Source: Circinella minor (taxonomy: Eukaryota; Mucoromycota; Mucoromycetes; Mucorales; Lichtheimiaceae). From it: a stretch of DNA of 64,000 nt. Below, piece after piece: positions 47,064 through 59,460 of the stretch. The DNA lies in the NCBI GenBank assembly GCA_016758965.1, contig JAEPRB010000137.1, positions 1 to 64,000 of the forward strand, in the 5' to 3' direction. The notes beneath the pieces are model-generated. The model had not been told where the DNA came from. It made no database searches and worked only from the letters and a program-made list of their open reading frames with translations. How positions within the stretch are numbered: the first letter of the stretch is position 1; every line of letters begins with the position of its first letter. The position numbers were made by a program, and so were the translations under genes.

Positions 47064-48387
47064 ATGCAAAGTAATAAAATGCAATACGTTCGATTTGGTA
47101 ATACTGGGATGAAGGTTAGATTGTCATATATCATGAAAAAAATGTTTATTGAAATAAGTTCTTTATTTTGACGCGATAGAACATTATATTTATGTTAATT
47201 TTAGGTCTCACGCATATGTCTTGGTTGCATGTCATATGGTTCATTGAAAGCCTTGGATTGGATAAAAGATGAAAAAGAATCAATCCATTTGCTGGGGAAA
47301 GCTTATAATGCTGGTGTTAATTTTTTTGACACTGCCAATATGTATTCAAATGGAGAAAGTGAGCGCGTTCTTGGAAAGGCTATTATTCAACATAAAATGT
47401 CTCGGATCGAATCGTTGTTGCTACGAAACTTTTCTTCCCTGTCATGCCAACGGTAAATGAATTTGCTCCTTCAAAAAAGCAATTGATTGAAAACAGTTAT
47501 GACGGTCGCTTTGTTAATGAATGGGGCTTATCTCGTAAGCATATTATGGATGGTATTCAAAGATGTTTGGAACGACTACAGTTAGATTATATTGATCTTT
47601 TACAAATCCATCGATTAGATCCTGTAAGCTTCATTAGTATTTACTATTATATATAAGTATGCTATATATCATTTTACAATATTAAGCATATTATATAATT
47701 TTTAATGAAAACGTTGACCATCTTTATATTGTAGAATACAACAATGGAGGAAACTATGGAAGCACTTCATGATCTTATTAAATCGGGCAAGGTGCGATAT
47801 ATTGGTGCAAGCTCCATGCCAACCTGGCAATTTCAAAAGTCAAATAATGTAGCAGAAAAACATGGCTGGACTCCTTTTGTTAGTATGTCAAATTTTTACA
47901 ACTTGTTGTATAGAGAAGAAGAACGGGAAATGATTCCTTATTGCGTGGATCAAAAAATTGCACAAATTCCATACTCTCCTTTGGCAATGGGTCTTCTTAC
48001 TGGTGGTGGAAAACAAAGAGATACTATTCGTAGCAAACAGACAAACGCTTTGTTTGGCGAACATATTTATAATAAAACTATTATTGAACGTGTGGATGAA
48101 CTTGCGTTTAAGAAAAATGTCAAGCCTGCTCAGGTACGTATCAATTGCACATATATATCTACACTAAAACTAATGATGCTGTTATAAACATAAATATTAT
48201 TGTACTTTGATAGGTATCACTAGCTTGGCTTTTTAGCAAGTCTTATGTAACGGCTCCAATTGTAGGTGTCGGCAAGGAAGAGCATCTTCAAGACGTAATT
48301 GATGCTTTGTATCTTGAACTGTCAAACGAAGAGATTGCATATTTAGAAGAGGGCTACACATCTCTTCCTGCTCATTATTTAGCTTAG
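47064..48387 (+). CDS. aldo/keto reductase with a single-base frameshift
   Basis: Four exons (47064-47114, 47205-47623, 47735-48133, 48214-48387). Motifs fit the AKR (yeast Aad/YakC-like) barrel: VRFGNTGMKVSRICLG, FFDTANMYSNGESE (active-site Asp and Tyr), VATK (Lys), LLQIHR (His), SGKVRYIGASSM, IPYSPLAMGLL and TAPIVGVGKEEHL. These enzymes reduce aldehydes or ketones with NADPH. In exon 2 the frame changes near 47402-47406: upstream reads KAIIQHKMSR, downstream reads DRIVVATKLFFP. One extra base there, for example CGG to CGGG, would restore the consensus SRDRIVVATK. Exon 2 is 419 nt, one short of a multiple of three, and all other phases fit, so there is no hidden intron. It is either a sequencing error or a recent inactivating mutation. 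The rest (about 347 aa once in frame) looks intact. Confidence 0.88.
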
Positions 48388-49349
48388 ATATACAGTACTA
48401 TTGCTTTTAATCTTTATATACAAAGTCCCATCATAATAACCTGTAATAAACGTTTAAATTTGTGTTTCCAAATTACACATATTAATAAATTATTGCCTCG
48501 AGACACATCAACACATCAAATATTGTATCTTTGTTGTCCATCATAGATATATAGTCAGCTAGGTTACTTCTAACACCATTATTCTAACAGCAACAAAAGC
48601 AACATAAACAACGGACAATCGTCACTTTGTGTTTCGATATATATTGCTTCAGCTATAAGAAATGTAGTTTAAGCAAGGTTAAACCTCGACTCTGTAATTC
48701 GAGCAACGGGGGTATAAATCAGAATTTTTTTTCCATCTCACATCTTCTAGTAATGACTATTATATATCATTATGATTAACTTAATATACAGGGTATTCAC
48801 CGAAACTTCTGTATATTGATGCCATTTAACCAAACAGCTACACGGTGCTCTAGTTTACAAGCTACCTTTACTTTATAAAAAAAAAGATCAGACCAGCCCA
48901 TGTTGATACACCTTATGTTGGCATCAATAACTCCAGTGTACGAAATACCGCTAGCAACTATCCTAGACTTCCTCATTAATCATGTTCCACTACGTACTCA
49001 CTGCAATGAAGTTAGGAGTAACTATTCTTGTAAAAAAAAAAAATTCTGCCTTATAAATAAAACAACCATCGATAAATAATAACGGTGTCATCAGTTGGAT
49101 GCATAAAACCGAAAGATTTTTAATAAAATTTCTGGTAAAGCACTTTTATGAATTTTGACAAAGCGTTCACATTAATAAAAAAAAATTGTACCATAAAGTA
49201 TATTTATATTAGTAAATAATGTAGAGGCTATTTTGAAGTAGAGAGTATGTAGATCACCGATAAACATATATCCTTGGAAATCATTTGTTAATTGATTTAT
49301 TGTAGAATCGTTTAGTCTCTAATAATATTAATACCGATTGGCCTTTTTA
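48388..49349. other. convergent spacer
   Basis: About 960 bp between the 3' ends of the AKR and TBCE genes. A+T-rich. No coding or RNA feature recognised. Confidence 0.55.
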
Positions 49350-51647
49350 TTAATCCTCAACTGCTACAATTTCATCCCCTTGTTCAATACTATAGAACCT
49401 TAAATCTCGTAACTCATCATCAAGATCCATAATCATTAGTTCTCCAGAAGGTGCATATTGTAAAAGATAGAGCCGTTGGCGGGAAGCGGGTATACGGAAT
49501 AATTTTTGGATAATGTTTCGCAAGTTTCGGATCAACATGGTAGCAAGAAGGCGTTTATCAACCGTTTTAATAGGATCTTCAAGTTCGATTTTACTTTTTG
49601 TTTCCAGAGGTAAAGAAGATCGATGTGTAAGAGTGACCCCTGTATTCAATGTTTTTTGAAATTAGATTTTACAGTTCGTTTTCTTTTCTGTATCGAGTTT
49701 ATGGAAAGAGAATGACTATTTTACCTATGAGTCGATTACTTAGAGTAGCTTTTTCTGATTTCGTCGATAATTCTGGTTCGCCATGAGCTATTTTTTTTAT
49801 GGCATGATTAACAATTTTTAGAATTTATGATATACACATGTGATATAAATTTCAACACTGACCATCACACAATTCTTTATAGCGAGGGTGAATCTTTGAA
49901 ATCTCTTCATGTGTAGATGCGTCACGTGTACACAATTTCAAATAATATCGTTCAAGATCCATCCGCTCTCTTCCTGTCAACTTTTTAATACAATAAGCAA
50001 TTAATATCTAGTTTTATTTTCAACATTTTAATTTATTTCCCTTGATTTCTTACCGTATTTCCGTCTATTACTGTCAGTCCTTTAACTCGACCGACAACAT
50101 GTGGAGCGAAATCCTCTGCATTTGTTTCTACATAAAAAATACTTGTGAATGAGTTTTTGCTAATATTTCCATATCTTTCAGATATAATCCGTAAAAAAAA
50201 TTGGCATACCTTTAAATAGTGGATTTCCTTTAGATCGTAATTTTTTTAACGATGGTAATACATTTAACATATCCCAACTTGACCATTGACTTAGCAAGTT
50301 ATCCTCAATTCTCAGAAAGATTAGGTTTGAGAACATTCCTTCTGAAATAGGTTCGATGTTCGGAATCTTGTTTCCATTAAGATATAAAATTTCTAAACTA
50401 TATATAAATAATATAAAAATGAAATTTTAAGTCCTCAAAGTATTTGATTTTGTTGTCAATTCTCCGTTCCTGAATTTATATATGCATATATATATATATA
50501 TATATATATATTACCTTTTTAAATTCCCAAGACTTTCAATATCTTTCCATTGTCGAATATGATTATTTTCTAAATTGATCCATTTTAGTTGTTGAAATTG
50601 ATCTGCTCGAAGGTTAGTTATGGACTTTATTTGATTTTCTCCTAATTGCAAATCTTCCAATTTTGGTAATAGTGGTTCAAGTTTGATGATTTGAGACCAT
50701 GTTGTCATGGTGTTGCTAAGCGCTAACGTTTTCAGGCCGACAAACGGGGAAGCATTGTTTCGGTGTAATAATGTTGGGTTATCAGGGGGTGATTCTAACC
50801 GACAAAAACTATTAATTTAATTTTTCATTGGGTTAATAATTTATGTATTTTGAGTAACATTGTAAAAAAGAAGCTTACTTTAATCGTAGAATAGATAATG
50901 AAGGGAGCTGAGAAACAATATCAGCTAATGTATCCCAGCAACGGATTAAACTTTTTGACAGGTCCAAATCGCGAATCCCTTAAAACAATTAATTAATACA
51001 TGTAAGAAACAGTTTTAATATAGAAACATATGATATATTACTTACGAAAGTTATGTGCTATGATTTCACCCGGAATACCAGCCGATCCAACCTGTAAATT
51101 GGCTAAACCAATTACAGTCAGGCTGTTCAATTGACTTTGTTTTCGTTGAACTTTATCAAATCCAACTGTTTCCACAACAAGATTTTTATTGCCACCAAAA
51201 TACACTTGTCCCAAATCTTTTTCTGAATCATTCGATGTTGTTGTATCATCTAAATATTTCTCCATCAATGTTTTTAAAAACGGTTTTGCTGTCTGTACTT
51301 TGGTTGGATGAAAACGTATAAATGAGCATGATGTTTCGTTTCCACTAGAAAATTATTATTTTTTTGTAAGGGGTTTCCGTCAGTAATAATTTACTTTTCT
51401 TCTTATCTCCTTTACTCCTATAGTTCGTTTGTTTCTTAGTTGAAGATGAGGGATTGTTAATGGGATAGTTATACCTTGACGATGTAAAATACCGCTTTCC
51501 ATTATGTGAACCATCATGTTTTCCTCTTGCAGGATCGTCCCATTCAACACCTAACCATTCACCTTTACTACCATCAACAGAACCAATGAAACGAATGGTG
51601 GCGAAATCAAGGTTTACTTGAATACGATCACCTACTGTTAAAGTCAT
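49350..51647 (-). CDS. tubulin-folding cofactor E (TBCE/Pac2)
   Basis: Nine exons on the minus strand (51647-51475, 51344-51046, 50978-50879, 50808-50515, 50397-50210, 50127-50054, 49980-49863, 49787-49725, 49639-49350) encode 532 aa, near the about 527 aa of human TBCE. An N-terminal CAP-Gly domain ([26 protein letters not shown]) recognises alpha-tubulin ends. Leucine-rich repeats follow ([47 protein letters not shown]). A cap region with HPRYKELC leads to a C-terminal ubiquitin-like domain ending [21 protein letters not shown] works with TBCD and TBCC to assemble alpha/beta-tubulin. Each junction keeps phase. The CAP-Gly/LRR/UBL order is specific to TBCE, so identity is secure. Confidence 0.94.
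50485..50512. repeat. (TA)n microsatellite in a TBCE intron
   Basis: About 14 TA units close to the 5' splice site of the intron after exon 4 (donor at 50514-50513 on the minus strand). A simple repeat, likely to vary in length. Confidence 0.8.
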
Positions 51648-52058
51648 TACTTTTTAAAAAAAAATTGAAGTTTTAAAAAAAGAAGTTACAAGCGGTTGTC
51701 AAAATAAAAGATATATGCAACCGAAAAAAAGCAGTATGCGTCATCAAGTAATCGAAGGAAACACAAAAAAGTATGGATAATTTTTTTTTTCAAATCTTGC
51801 ATCAAAAAAGAAAGTTAAGAATGTAGTGTCTGTGCGTTATGTGTTTGTATTTTTTTTAGCACATAATACTTTTTTTTAATATTATCAATAACAAGGAAAA
51901 AAACGACGAATTATAAGAATGAAAGTTTGAAAAGATATACAAAAATATAAGAATATGGATGGGGTGGATGAAGGTTTTTTAAACGTGTAAGAAAAAAATG
52001 TGTATATGTAATAAAGGGAAAAAAAACATGCAAATATAATATGAAAGAATATGATATT
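51648..52058. other. spacer, TBCE promoter / desaturase-1 3' end
   Basis: About 410 bp holding the TBCE upstream region and the desaturase-1 3' untranslated sequence, with T and A runs. Nothing else seen. Confidence 0.55.
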
Positions 52059-53691
52059 CTACTTTTTGAAAAAGACGACATCACCATCATCTTCAACAAA
52101 ACGGCATTCCTTCCATGATTGCCACAAAGCAACAGCAATAGGAGTCATATCAGATTGGTAATGCTTACCCAATGCTTTTTTGATATAATGAGTAGCTTCT
52201 ACAGCATGATAGTGAGGCATGGTGGAGAAAAAGTGATGAGCTAATAAAAAAAATAAAGTTATTAAAATTATCCTATTTTGAGGTATTCCCCCCTATTCCT
52301 CTCTCCTTTTTTCTCCTTCTGGATGTTGTACTTACCAACATGCGAGTCCGAAATATGATGATGGAAGTAATCAAGGATACCAAATGAACGGTCTACGGTC
52401 AAAGCGGCGCCACGTTGGAAATTCCATACGTTTTCTCTATAATGAGGAAGATAAGGGGCTATAAATACAATTAGGTTGATTAATATACGAGTTAAATTTT
52501 GCTCCTGGATGATCTAACTGAATCTATGTGTATATATGTACCAGTATGTTGCAAATAAGTGATCAAGACGAGCCAGAAGTTAACGAAAAAGTATGGGAGG
52601 ACATAGAACTTAATGACAGTCAATGAACCAAAGGTTTGACCAAGATAAGTCAAAACGGCGATAGTGGCCGAGACACCAGCAGTCGATTGCATAACATCCC
52701 AGAACTCGTAGTCTTTGAAAATAGCACAGTAAGGGTTAAAGTGAGAAGCCCAACCAGGATATTTTTGACCTGCAATATTGGTCAACAAATACATAGGCCA
52801 GCCAAAGCCAAACATGACAAACATGCCCCAAAGCATGGCAATAGGTGATTCCTCAAGTGCACTGTGAGGTCCATCTCCTTCAGGATCAAGATCCCGGCTT
52901 GGTAAACCCATTTGTGAACGTGTTGCTGGAAGGAAGACCTAATTTTCAAAAAACCAAAAAAAAATACTAGGGTTATTTACTTGAGCTCCCCAAAAAACTC
53001 AAACCACCCAAAAAAAATTTTTAGCGTTACCTGATCCTTCTGCATATGGCCAGTAGCTTTATGATGGCGGGAATGAGAAATTCTCCAGGAGTGATAAGGA
53101 ACTAATAAGATAGAATGCAATACCATACCAACACCATTATTGATGGCCTATTTTTTTAGAAAAAAAATAGAGAATAAGAAAAAGATAGTCACCATGTTAC
53201 TATTGTATCTGTGTATTTGTTTTCCCTCTTTATGTCACTATGACACTCATAATTGTATTATGTCGAAAAAATCTTGATCTCGTAAAAAGATAAATTTAAA
53301 AACAAGTAGTTTAAACCCCTTCTAATTATACTTGTATACATACCTTGGATGGACTGAAAGCTTGATGGCCACATTCATGACCAATAACCCAAACACCGGT
53401 ACCAACAATACCTTGGGCAATCCAATATAATGGCCAAAGGATAACACGAGCGGTGGATGAAGGAATAGTATCAATGTAGGTAGCAGCATAAGCTAAGACG
53501 GCGATAATAAATAAATCATGGAATACATAGGTGAAAGAACGGAAAGTATCTCGACGAAAACAATGGGCTGGAATAGCATCCCGGATTTCTTTGATAGTGA
53601 AGTCAGGGATTTCCCAACCCCGCTCAATAGCTTCATCAATCACTGGTTGTGCTTGAGGCTGTTCCTTCTTATTATCGTCGGCTACCGTCAT
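52059..53691 (-). CDS. Delta-12 fatty acid desaturase, copy 1
   Basis: Five exons on the minus strand (53691-53344, 53147-53031, 52938-52542, 52458-52336, 52240-52059) encode 388 aa. The three histidine boxes that hold the di-iron centre are HECGHQ (105-110), HSRHH (141-145) and HVAHH (327-331), the last only complete after splicing. Hydrophobic segments around residues 58-100 and 190-270 span the ER membrane. The N-terminus ([22 protein letters not shown]) closely resembles Mucor Delta-12 enzymes, which turn oleate into linoleate, the precursor of gamma-linolenate in these fungi. There is no cytochrome b5 domain, as usual for this class. The stop follows DGDVVFFKK. Its promoter must lie in the 294 bp before the Eaf7 stop. 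Omega-3 activity cannot be excluded from sequence alone. Confidence 0.94.
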
Positions 53692-53984
53692 GACCCTCCA
53701 AAATTAATAATAAAAAGAAAAGGGAGAGAAAAAAGTGGAAGAAGAAAAAAGAGAGGTTTTTGCTTTATTTTGAAGAAAAAGGGGAAATAACTAATAAGTG
53801 GAGGCGGAGACATATAAAAAAAAATATGATGCCACCGAACCACTCTTTTTCAGAAAAAAAAAATATTAAAACTACGATTTGCCACCGATAATAAAAAGAA
53901 TGGTTCCCCCCAAAAGCTGTTGAAGAGAACGATCTGTTCCAAACAAAGAAACAATTTGGTTTTTCTTTCACATGTGTGTGGTAC

Positions 53985-54888
53985 TTAGCGCTTCCTTCGT
54001 CGATTGGTTGTTGCTGTATTTGCTTTTGATGAAGTGGATTTCTTTCGGCTATCCTTTTTAGTTCCTCTCGCTGATCTTCTTGAACTCGGTTTGCCTATCA
54101 TCCGTAAGCAATTATAACATTGTTTAATCCACATGCAGTCTGATATGATGAATATTTTTTTTTTCATTTCACACACACATAAAAAAAGGGGTAAACCATA
54201 ACAAACAAATCACAAATCCATATCATTGACTACAAACTTCATATACTTTACCTTCTTCCGGTTCTGGTGTCGGGGTTGGACTCATAGATGACACAGGAGA
54301 CGGTTCCCTTTTGATTGCGGTTCGTGCCTTCTTCGCAGGTGAGGGTGATGATGAGGGTGATGATTCTTCATCTTGTCGATGCTCTGATATTAATTGTTCA
54401 TATTCATCCAATGGTAAACTAAACTCATGCATTGATGTATCATCCTCTTCTTCATCTTCATCTTCTTCATCCTCCTTATCCTTTATTCATTTTAATATTT
54501 GTTTAAGCTTTCGGGTTACACTTGAAAAATAATAATAGGAAAAAAAAATGCTATAGATTTACCAGTTCTTCAAGCCCGTCCATACTGTAATAATCACTTA
54601 ATCGATCACGAATCTCTTGTAATGAATAATGAGTTGGACTTTTTTCATTAAATTGTCGTTGAATACTAATTATTCGAAAATGTTTATGAATCCCTATATT
54701 TATTATTAATATAAAATTTATTTAGTTTTTTATGTTTTCTTACTTTCAATCAGTCTTATAAATACATGTATAGAATAAATAAAGATCGCATAATTACCAA
54801 CAGGTTTGCAACGAGCAACTGCATTTAATAATGTTAATTCTAGATTGACATCCCACTCTCTGGGACTAGAAATGTCATCATACTCCAT
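53985..54888 (-). CDS. EAF7: Eaf7/MRGBP-like NuA4 subunit
   Basis: Four exons on the minus strand (54888-54798, 54693-54563, 54480-54252, 54094-53985) encode 186 aa. The N-terminal CT20/MRGBP domain is clear: EWDVNLELTLLNAVARCKPVGIHKHFRIISIQ, then SPTHYSLQEIRDRLSDYYSMDGLEEL. After it come an acidic run (DKEDEEDEDEEEDD), LPLDEYEQL, a Ser/Pro-rich stretch and a very basic tail ending NRRRKR, which may be a nuclear signal. Eaf7 pairs with Eaf3/MRG15 in the NuA4 histone H4/H2A acetyltransferase complex. Splice sites are canonical and in phase, and the CKPVG/IHKHF junction is rebuilt exactly. The gene lies between the two desaturase genes, on the same strand, with no evident functional tie. Confidence 0.9.
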
Positions 54889-57800
54889 ATTTGTTTTAGT
54901 TACAAATACAATTACGTGGTTTTTTTTATTACAAGGAAAAAAAAAGAATGTCTAGTTATGATAAGATATGAAGGAGAAAGAAACTTCAAAAAAAAAAGAC
55001 CTGCATTAACATAAAAAGCTCAGTCTTAATGAAATACTAACTTGATAGTATCCAGTTGATTTCGCACTTGTCACGAAAAAAAATAACATTATTATACTGT
55101 TGATACATTACCAGAAGTCAAAATCTATATATGACTTAAAAACATTATAGTAGTGTAGAATAGCAATTGTATAACTTGAATATATGTATATCACGTTTAA
55201 TTATCACAATCAGACAATTTTGCTATTATAGATATATTAATCGATGGAACGGGACTTTTATTATAATTATATGACATGAGGTTATCATTTTCCTGTAGTA
55301 TAAATATTTTAAAAATAAAATAAACTAGACTATGTCATATGAACGCACATGCATAATAGGTACTTGTCATTATCACCAACTTGTATATATGACACATTAT
55401 TTTATCTATAACCATAATAGGTTGGCGATTGCATGATATATAGCTGTTTATACGTTTAACACCAACTTTGTACATATTTCAAAACATTACGATTCTAAAC
55501 AAATAATTAGAAATGACAAGATGATATCGTTGATAAAATGATATTAAATATATTTATTTTAAATAGACAAACTCCATCATTGTATATATAAAGAATGAAA
55601 AAGTACCCTACGTTTTCATTATTGATGATTGTTACATCCTATAAATCATCCTTTAATTTCCATAACATCAGAAAAGCTTACTATATATACAAATTTGACT
55701 TATATGATTAAATGTACGTTGGTACTATGTAGTTAGCATATACGTGCAAAAAAAGTGAATAAAATGATTAAGAAAGCAACTAAATATTATACATACAGTT
55801 CACCAAATAAGTTAAATGGGGTAGTTTGTAGCTGGGGCTTGTCTTTCATCAATGATGAATCATCATCGCATTTAACCTTACTTATACCCATTTTCATGGA
55901 AGTTGTTGTGAGCAACTGTAAATCGTTTTGAAGAACGACAATCAACAAGATTGCTTCACGTTTATTATAGGATTATTTCTCCTGTTTTTACTTATATTTT
56001 TTGAACATGTACGTATTAGCAACTTTTATAAAAAAAAATATAGTTTTCACCATTGTCAGTAGGAAGCAAGAGTTAGTTACTGGGAGTGTGAAAATAAAAT
56101 GGTAATACCTATTGATGCAAGTTTCTTTCTTTTCTTTTGTTTATATCACAGACTAAATTCTAGTGTGTATTTTGAGTGATGGTGGATTATTATTTTTATT
56201 TTGTTTATACATCCCAATTTGGTACATTTTAGTCCTTATACCTTCCTACTTTATTCAATGAGAAATTTACTGTTCTGACTTTTACATCGGGTGAACTTTT
56301 TGACTAATAAAAATCCCATTGAGGAACTCGTCAATACATAGAAATGCTTTGTTTTCTCCCTTATACGTAATGCTCAAACATATTTAATTCCATTTCAGCA
56401 GAGAAATTTATTATTCAGATATGAAGTGATTATCTATTACTATAATTTAGGCTTTTAATGGGAACAGTAAGGAAGAAAAGCCATCTTCAACAAACTATTT
56501 ATTCTCTCTATGCTTGTAACAAAGCTATAAAAATGGAAAACAAGGGCTGTATGGAAATCCTTTCTTGATCCTTATATTTGATTAGTCTGCCGTTATAAAT
56601 AAATTGTGAGAGCACCATTGATGAATTGCGCGAACCAATCAAAATATTAAAGTCAGTCTTCTAATTGAAACACGAGATAACAATATGTTTGAAATTGAAC
56701 TCTAATATATCCATATAATAATGGTTGCTGATGAATACAAAATGCAAGTTTTTTTTTTATTTTTGAATGATTGAAGTGGAAAGCAAATGTGTTTGTATAT
56801 AAAAATTATGTTTAACTTATAGAAAAGAACATGATGAGGCATCGGGAGTAAATTTGTTGGCTATTGATTATTTGGGTTTTGAAGGGCCACTGCTTTGAAT
56901 TATTACTTATAATATCGGGCTAAAGTATTGTCTTTCTTGAGTAGTATATATTATGGGTCACAAATAACCTTAACACCAACCTATCTGCCAGATTGATTAT
57001 ATATTTTGACATAGTTATATACATTGTTGTAATATCGAATTTGTTGAAGTACTCGAGTATCGGATGCATATGTAGTAGACTTATACATTCAGCTCATCGT
57101 GTGAAAATCCTAACTATGTCATATATTTGAATCAAGAGATTATAAAATTATGCAAAATACTTTTATTTGACCTCAGAGTATTTATCCTCTTTTTTAAAAA
57201 AAGCACCGGATTATCTATATCTTTGACATCTTTAATGAAGACAGTATCTTGGATGATAAGATTTCTTCATGTAATATCTTCCCTGCACATTTCATATTTC
57301 AGATTAGTAGTCTTTTATGTAAAATTTTGTACAAGAATATTATAAAGAGTACATTACGTACAAAGTAGTGGTCTTTTTTTTAGCTATTATTTACATTATG
57401 TATAGTATATTGATTGGAAACGGTCTCTGCTTGATATTGGGTTATATACACTAATTATTTATCAACGGTTCTGGTGAGAGGTTTACAGATAACAGTTAGT
57501 TTTTTTAATACGTATCATATATTGGGTAAAAGCAGTGCGTATTCAAGTATGTAACGTTCTATGTGCAGTTGCTACGCTATATGATATTATGCTATGCATT
57601 ATTCTTATTATTGCGTATCTGTTTGATATCCTTTGTAATGTACACCCTGCCAATTCGTAGTAGCACATAAAATACAATAAGCTAATAAGAGGCTGGGTAA
57701 AACGCTTATATCCTTTTTCTTACTAGTTGCTATAATATTATACTAAATATGGTTTGAAGGTACAATTGTTCAACTTTACTATGAAAAAACGTTATGATAG

Positions 57801-58066
57801 TCTATATTTCTTGTTATTAGGAACAACCAAAAAAATGGTTGAATGCTTTTAATTTTTTAAATAATCAAAAATAATACTAGGTAGTGCTACAGTAAAGAGT
57901 TAATAAATAAAAAAAACGCAAGGGAGATCAAGAGGAGCGAGGAATAGTAATAGTGTGAAAAACGTACATTTACACACACCAAAAAAAAATAGAGTTAACT
58001 CTAAATGAAGGGGAGAAACTATGATTCTTTTCCACTTTGGTTATTACAAAAGGAGAATATTTTTTT
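54889..58066. other. 3.2-kb gene-free spacer
   Basis: Eaf7 upstream region and desaturase-2 3' side. A+T-rich with several TACGTA sites (about 56011, 56365, 57354, 57510). A 72-residue ORF near 57127 has no support. I see no hidden multi-exon gene. Confidence 0.5.
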
Positions 58067-59460
58067 CTAGTGTTTGTAAAATACAACATCACCTTCATCT
58101 TCAACATAATAACATCGAGTCCAGGATTGCCAAAAGGCAAGAGGAATCGGTGTGTTATCTGATTGATAATGTTTACCCATTGCCTTTTTGAGATAAAAGG
58201 TAGCTTCCTGAGCATGATAATGAGGAATGGTGGAAAATAAATGATGCACCACATGAGTATCCGAGATATGGTGATGAAAATGATCAATGAACTTTCCATA
58301 GGAGCGATCAATAGTGAGTGACGCACCTCTTTGAAAATTCCATACTCCATCTCTATAGTGTGGGACCTCAGGATGAGTATGATGCAAATAAGTAATTAAT
58401 ACAAGCCAAAAATTGAGAAATATATATGGAATTCCGTAAAACTTGATGACAGTCATGATGCCAAGATTTTGACAAAGGTAACCAAGAAAGCCTATCATGG
58501 AGAGAATACCACCAACTGATTCAGTCACCTCCCAGAAATGATTCTCATTGAATATATCACATTTGGGGTTTAAATGAGAAATCCACGAAATAGAGTCATA
58601 ATGGCGACCACCAAAGTTGTTAATCAAATACAAGGGCCATCCGAGAACAAACATCGAAAACATAGAGTAGAGGGTGGCTACGGGGGATTGTTCAAAGGTG
58701 CCATGAGGCCCATCCCCTTCAGGGTCTCTTTGACGAGAAGGCATACCACGTTTTGAGCGGGTCAATGGAACGTAGATCTAAATGTATATAATGGAAAAAT
58801 ATTATATTATTAGTAATTTATCTATCCACACACACATATATATATATATTAAATTGACCGTATATTCTATTATGTTTTCTTACCTCATCTTTAGACATAG
58901 AACCAGTACCCTTGTGATGACGAGAATGGGAAATTCTCCAAGAATGATATGGAGTTAGCAATAAAGAGTGTAAGACCAAACCTACAGAGTTATTGATAGT
59001 CTAAAAAGAGTATAATGCATTATTTTGTTATTTATATTCGGATTATTGTATGCATTTTTTGTCAACATGTTACGTAGTACATAGAATTTACCTTGGATGG
59101 ACTAAATGCTTGATGGCCACATTCATGACCAAGGACCCATACTCCCATTGCAACAATGCCTTGAAGAACCCAATATATAGACCAAAGACCAACACGAAGA
59201 GATACTGATGGTACCATATCAATATATGATGCAGAAAAAGCCAAAATTGTAACAAAAATTGCATCGTGAAGAACGTATGAAAGAGAATAAAATGTATCGC
59301 GACGAAAACAATGTGACGGGATAGCATCACGAAGTTGCTTCATGGTATAATCTGGGATTTCCCAGCCGCGTTTAATAGCTTCATCAATATTTGGGTTATC
59401 TTGTTTCTTCATGATATTACCATTCTTCTTTTTGTTTGATAATGTTGTTGTTGTAATCAT
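58067..59460 (-). CDS. Delta-12 fatty acid desaturase, copy 2
   Basis: Three exons on the minus strand (59460-59092, 59000-58884, 58777-58067) encode 398 aa. Histidine boxes are HECGHQ (112-117), HSRHH (148-152) and HVVHH (337-341). Copy 1 has HVAHH in the third box. Exon 2 has the same 117-bp length and position as copy 1, and both begin the protein with IDEAI-RGWEIPD, so they are paralogues. The last three exons of copy 1 correspond to one exon here. I chose the ATG at 59460 because a TATATAAAAG box lies at 59547-59556; an upstream in-frame ATG at 59529 would fall at or before the expected transcription start and would add an odd hydrophobic leader. It may supply conditional or differently tuned desaturation, or a Delta-15 activity. 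Confidence 0.92.

Noticed and set aside
48660..48720. Arm-like sequence suggesting a tRNA
   Set aside because: No proper A and B boxes and no cloverleaf could be drawn. I found no convincing tRNA anywhere in the window.
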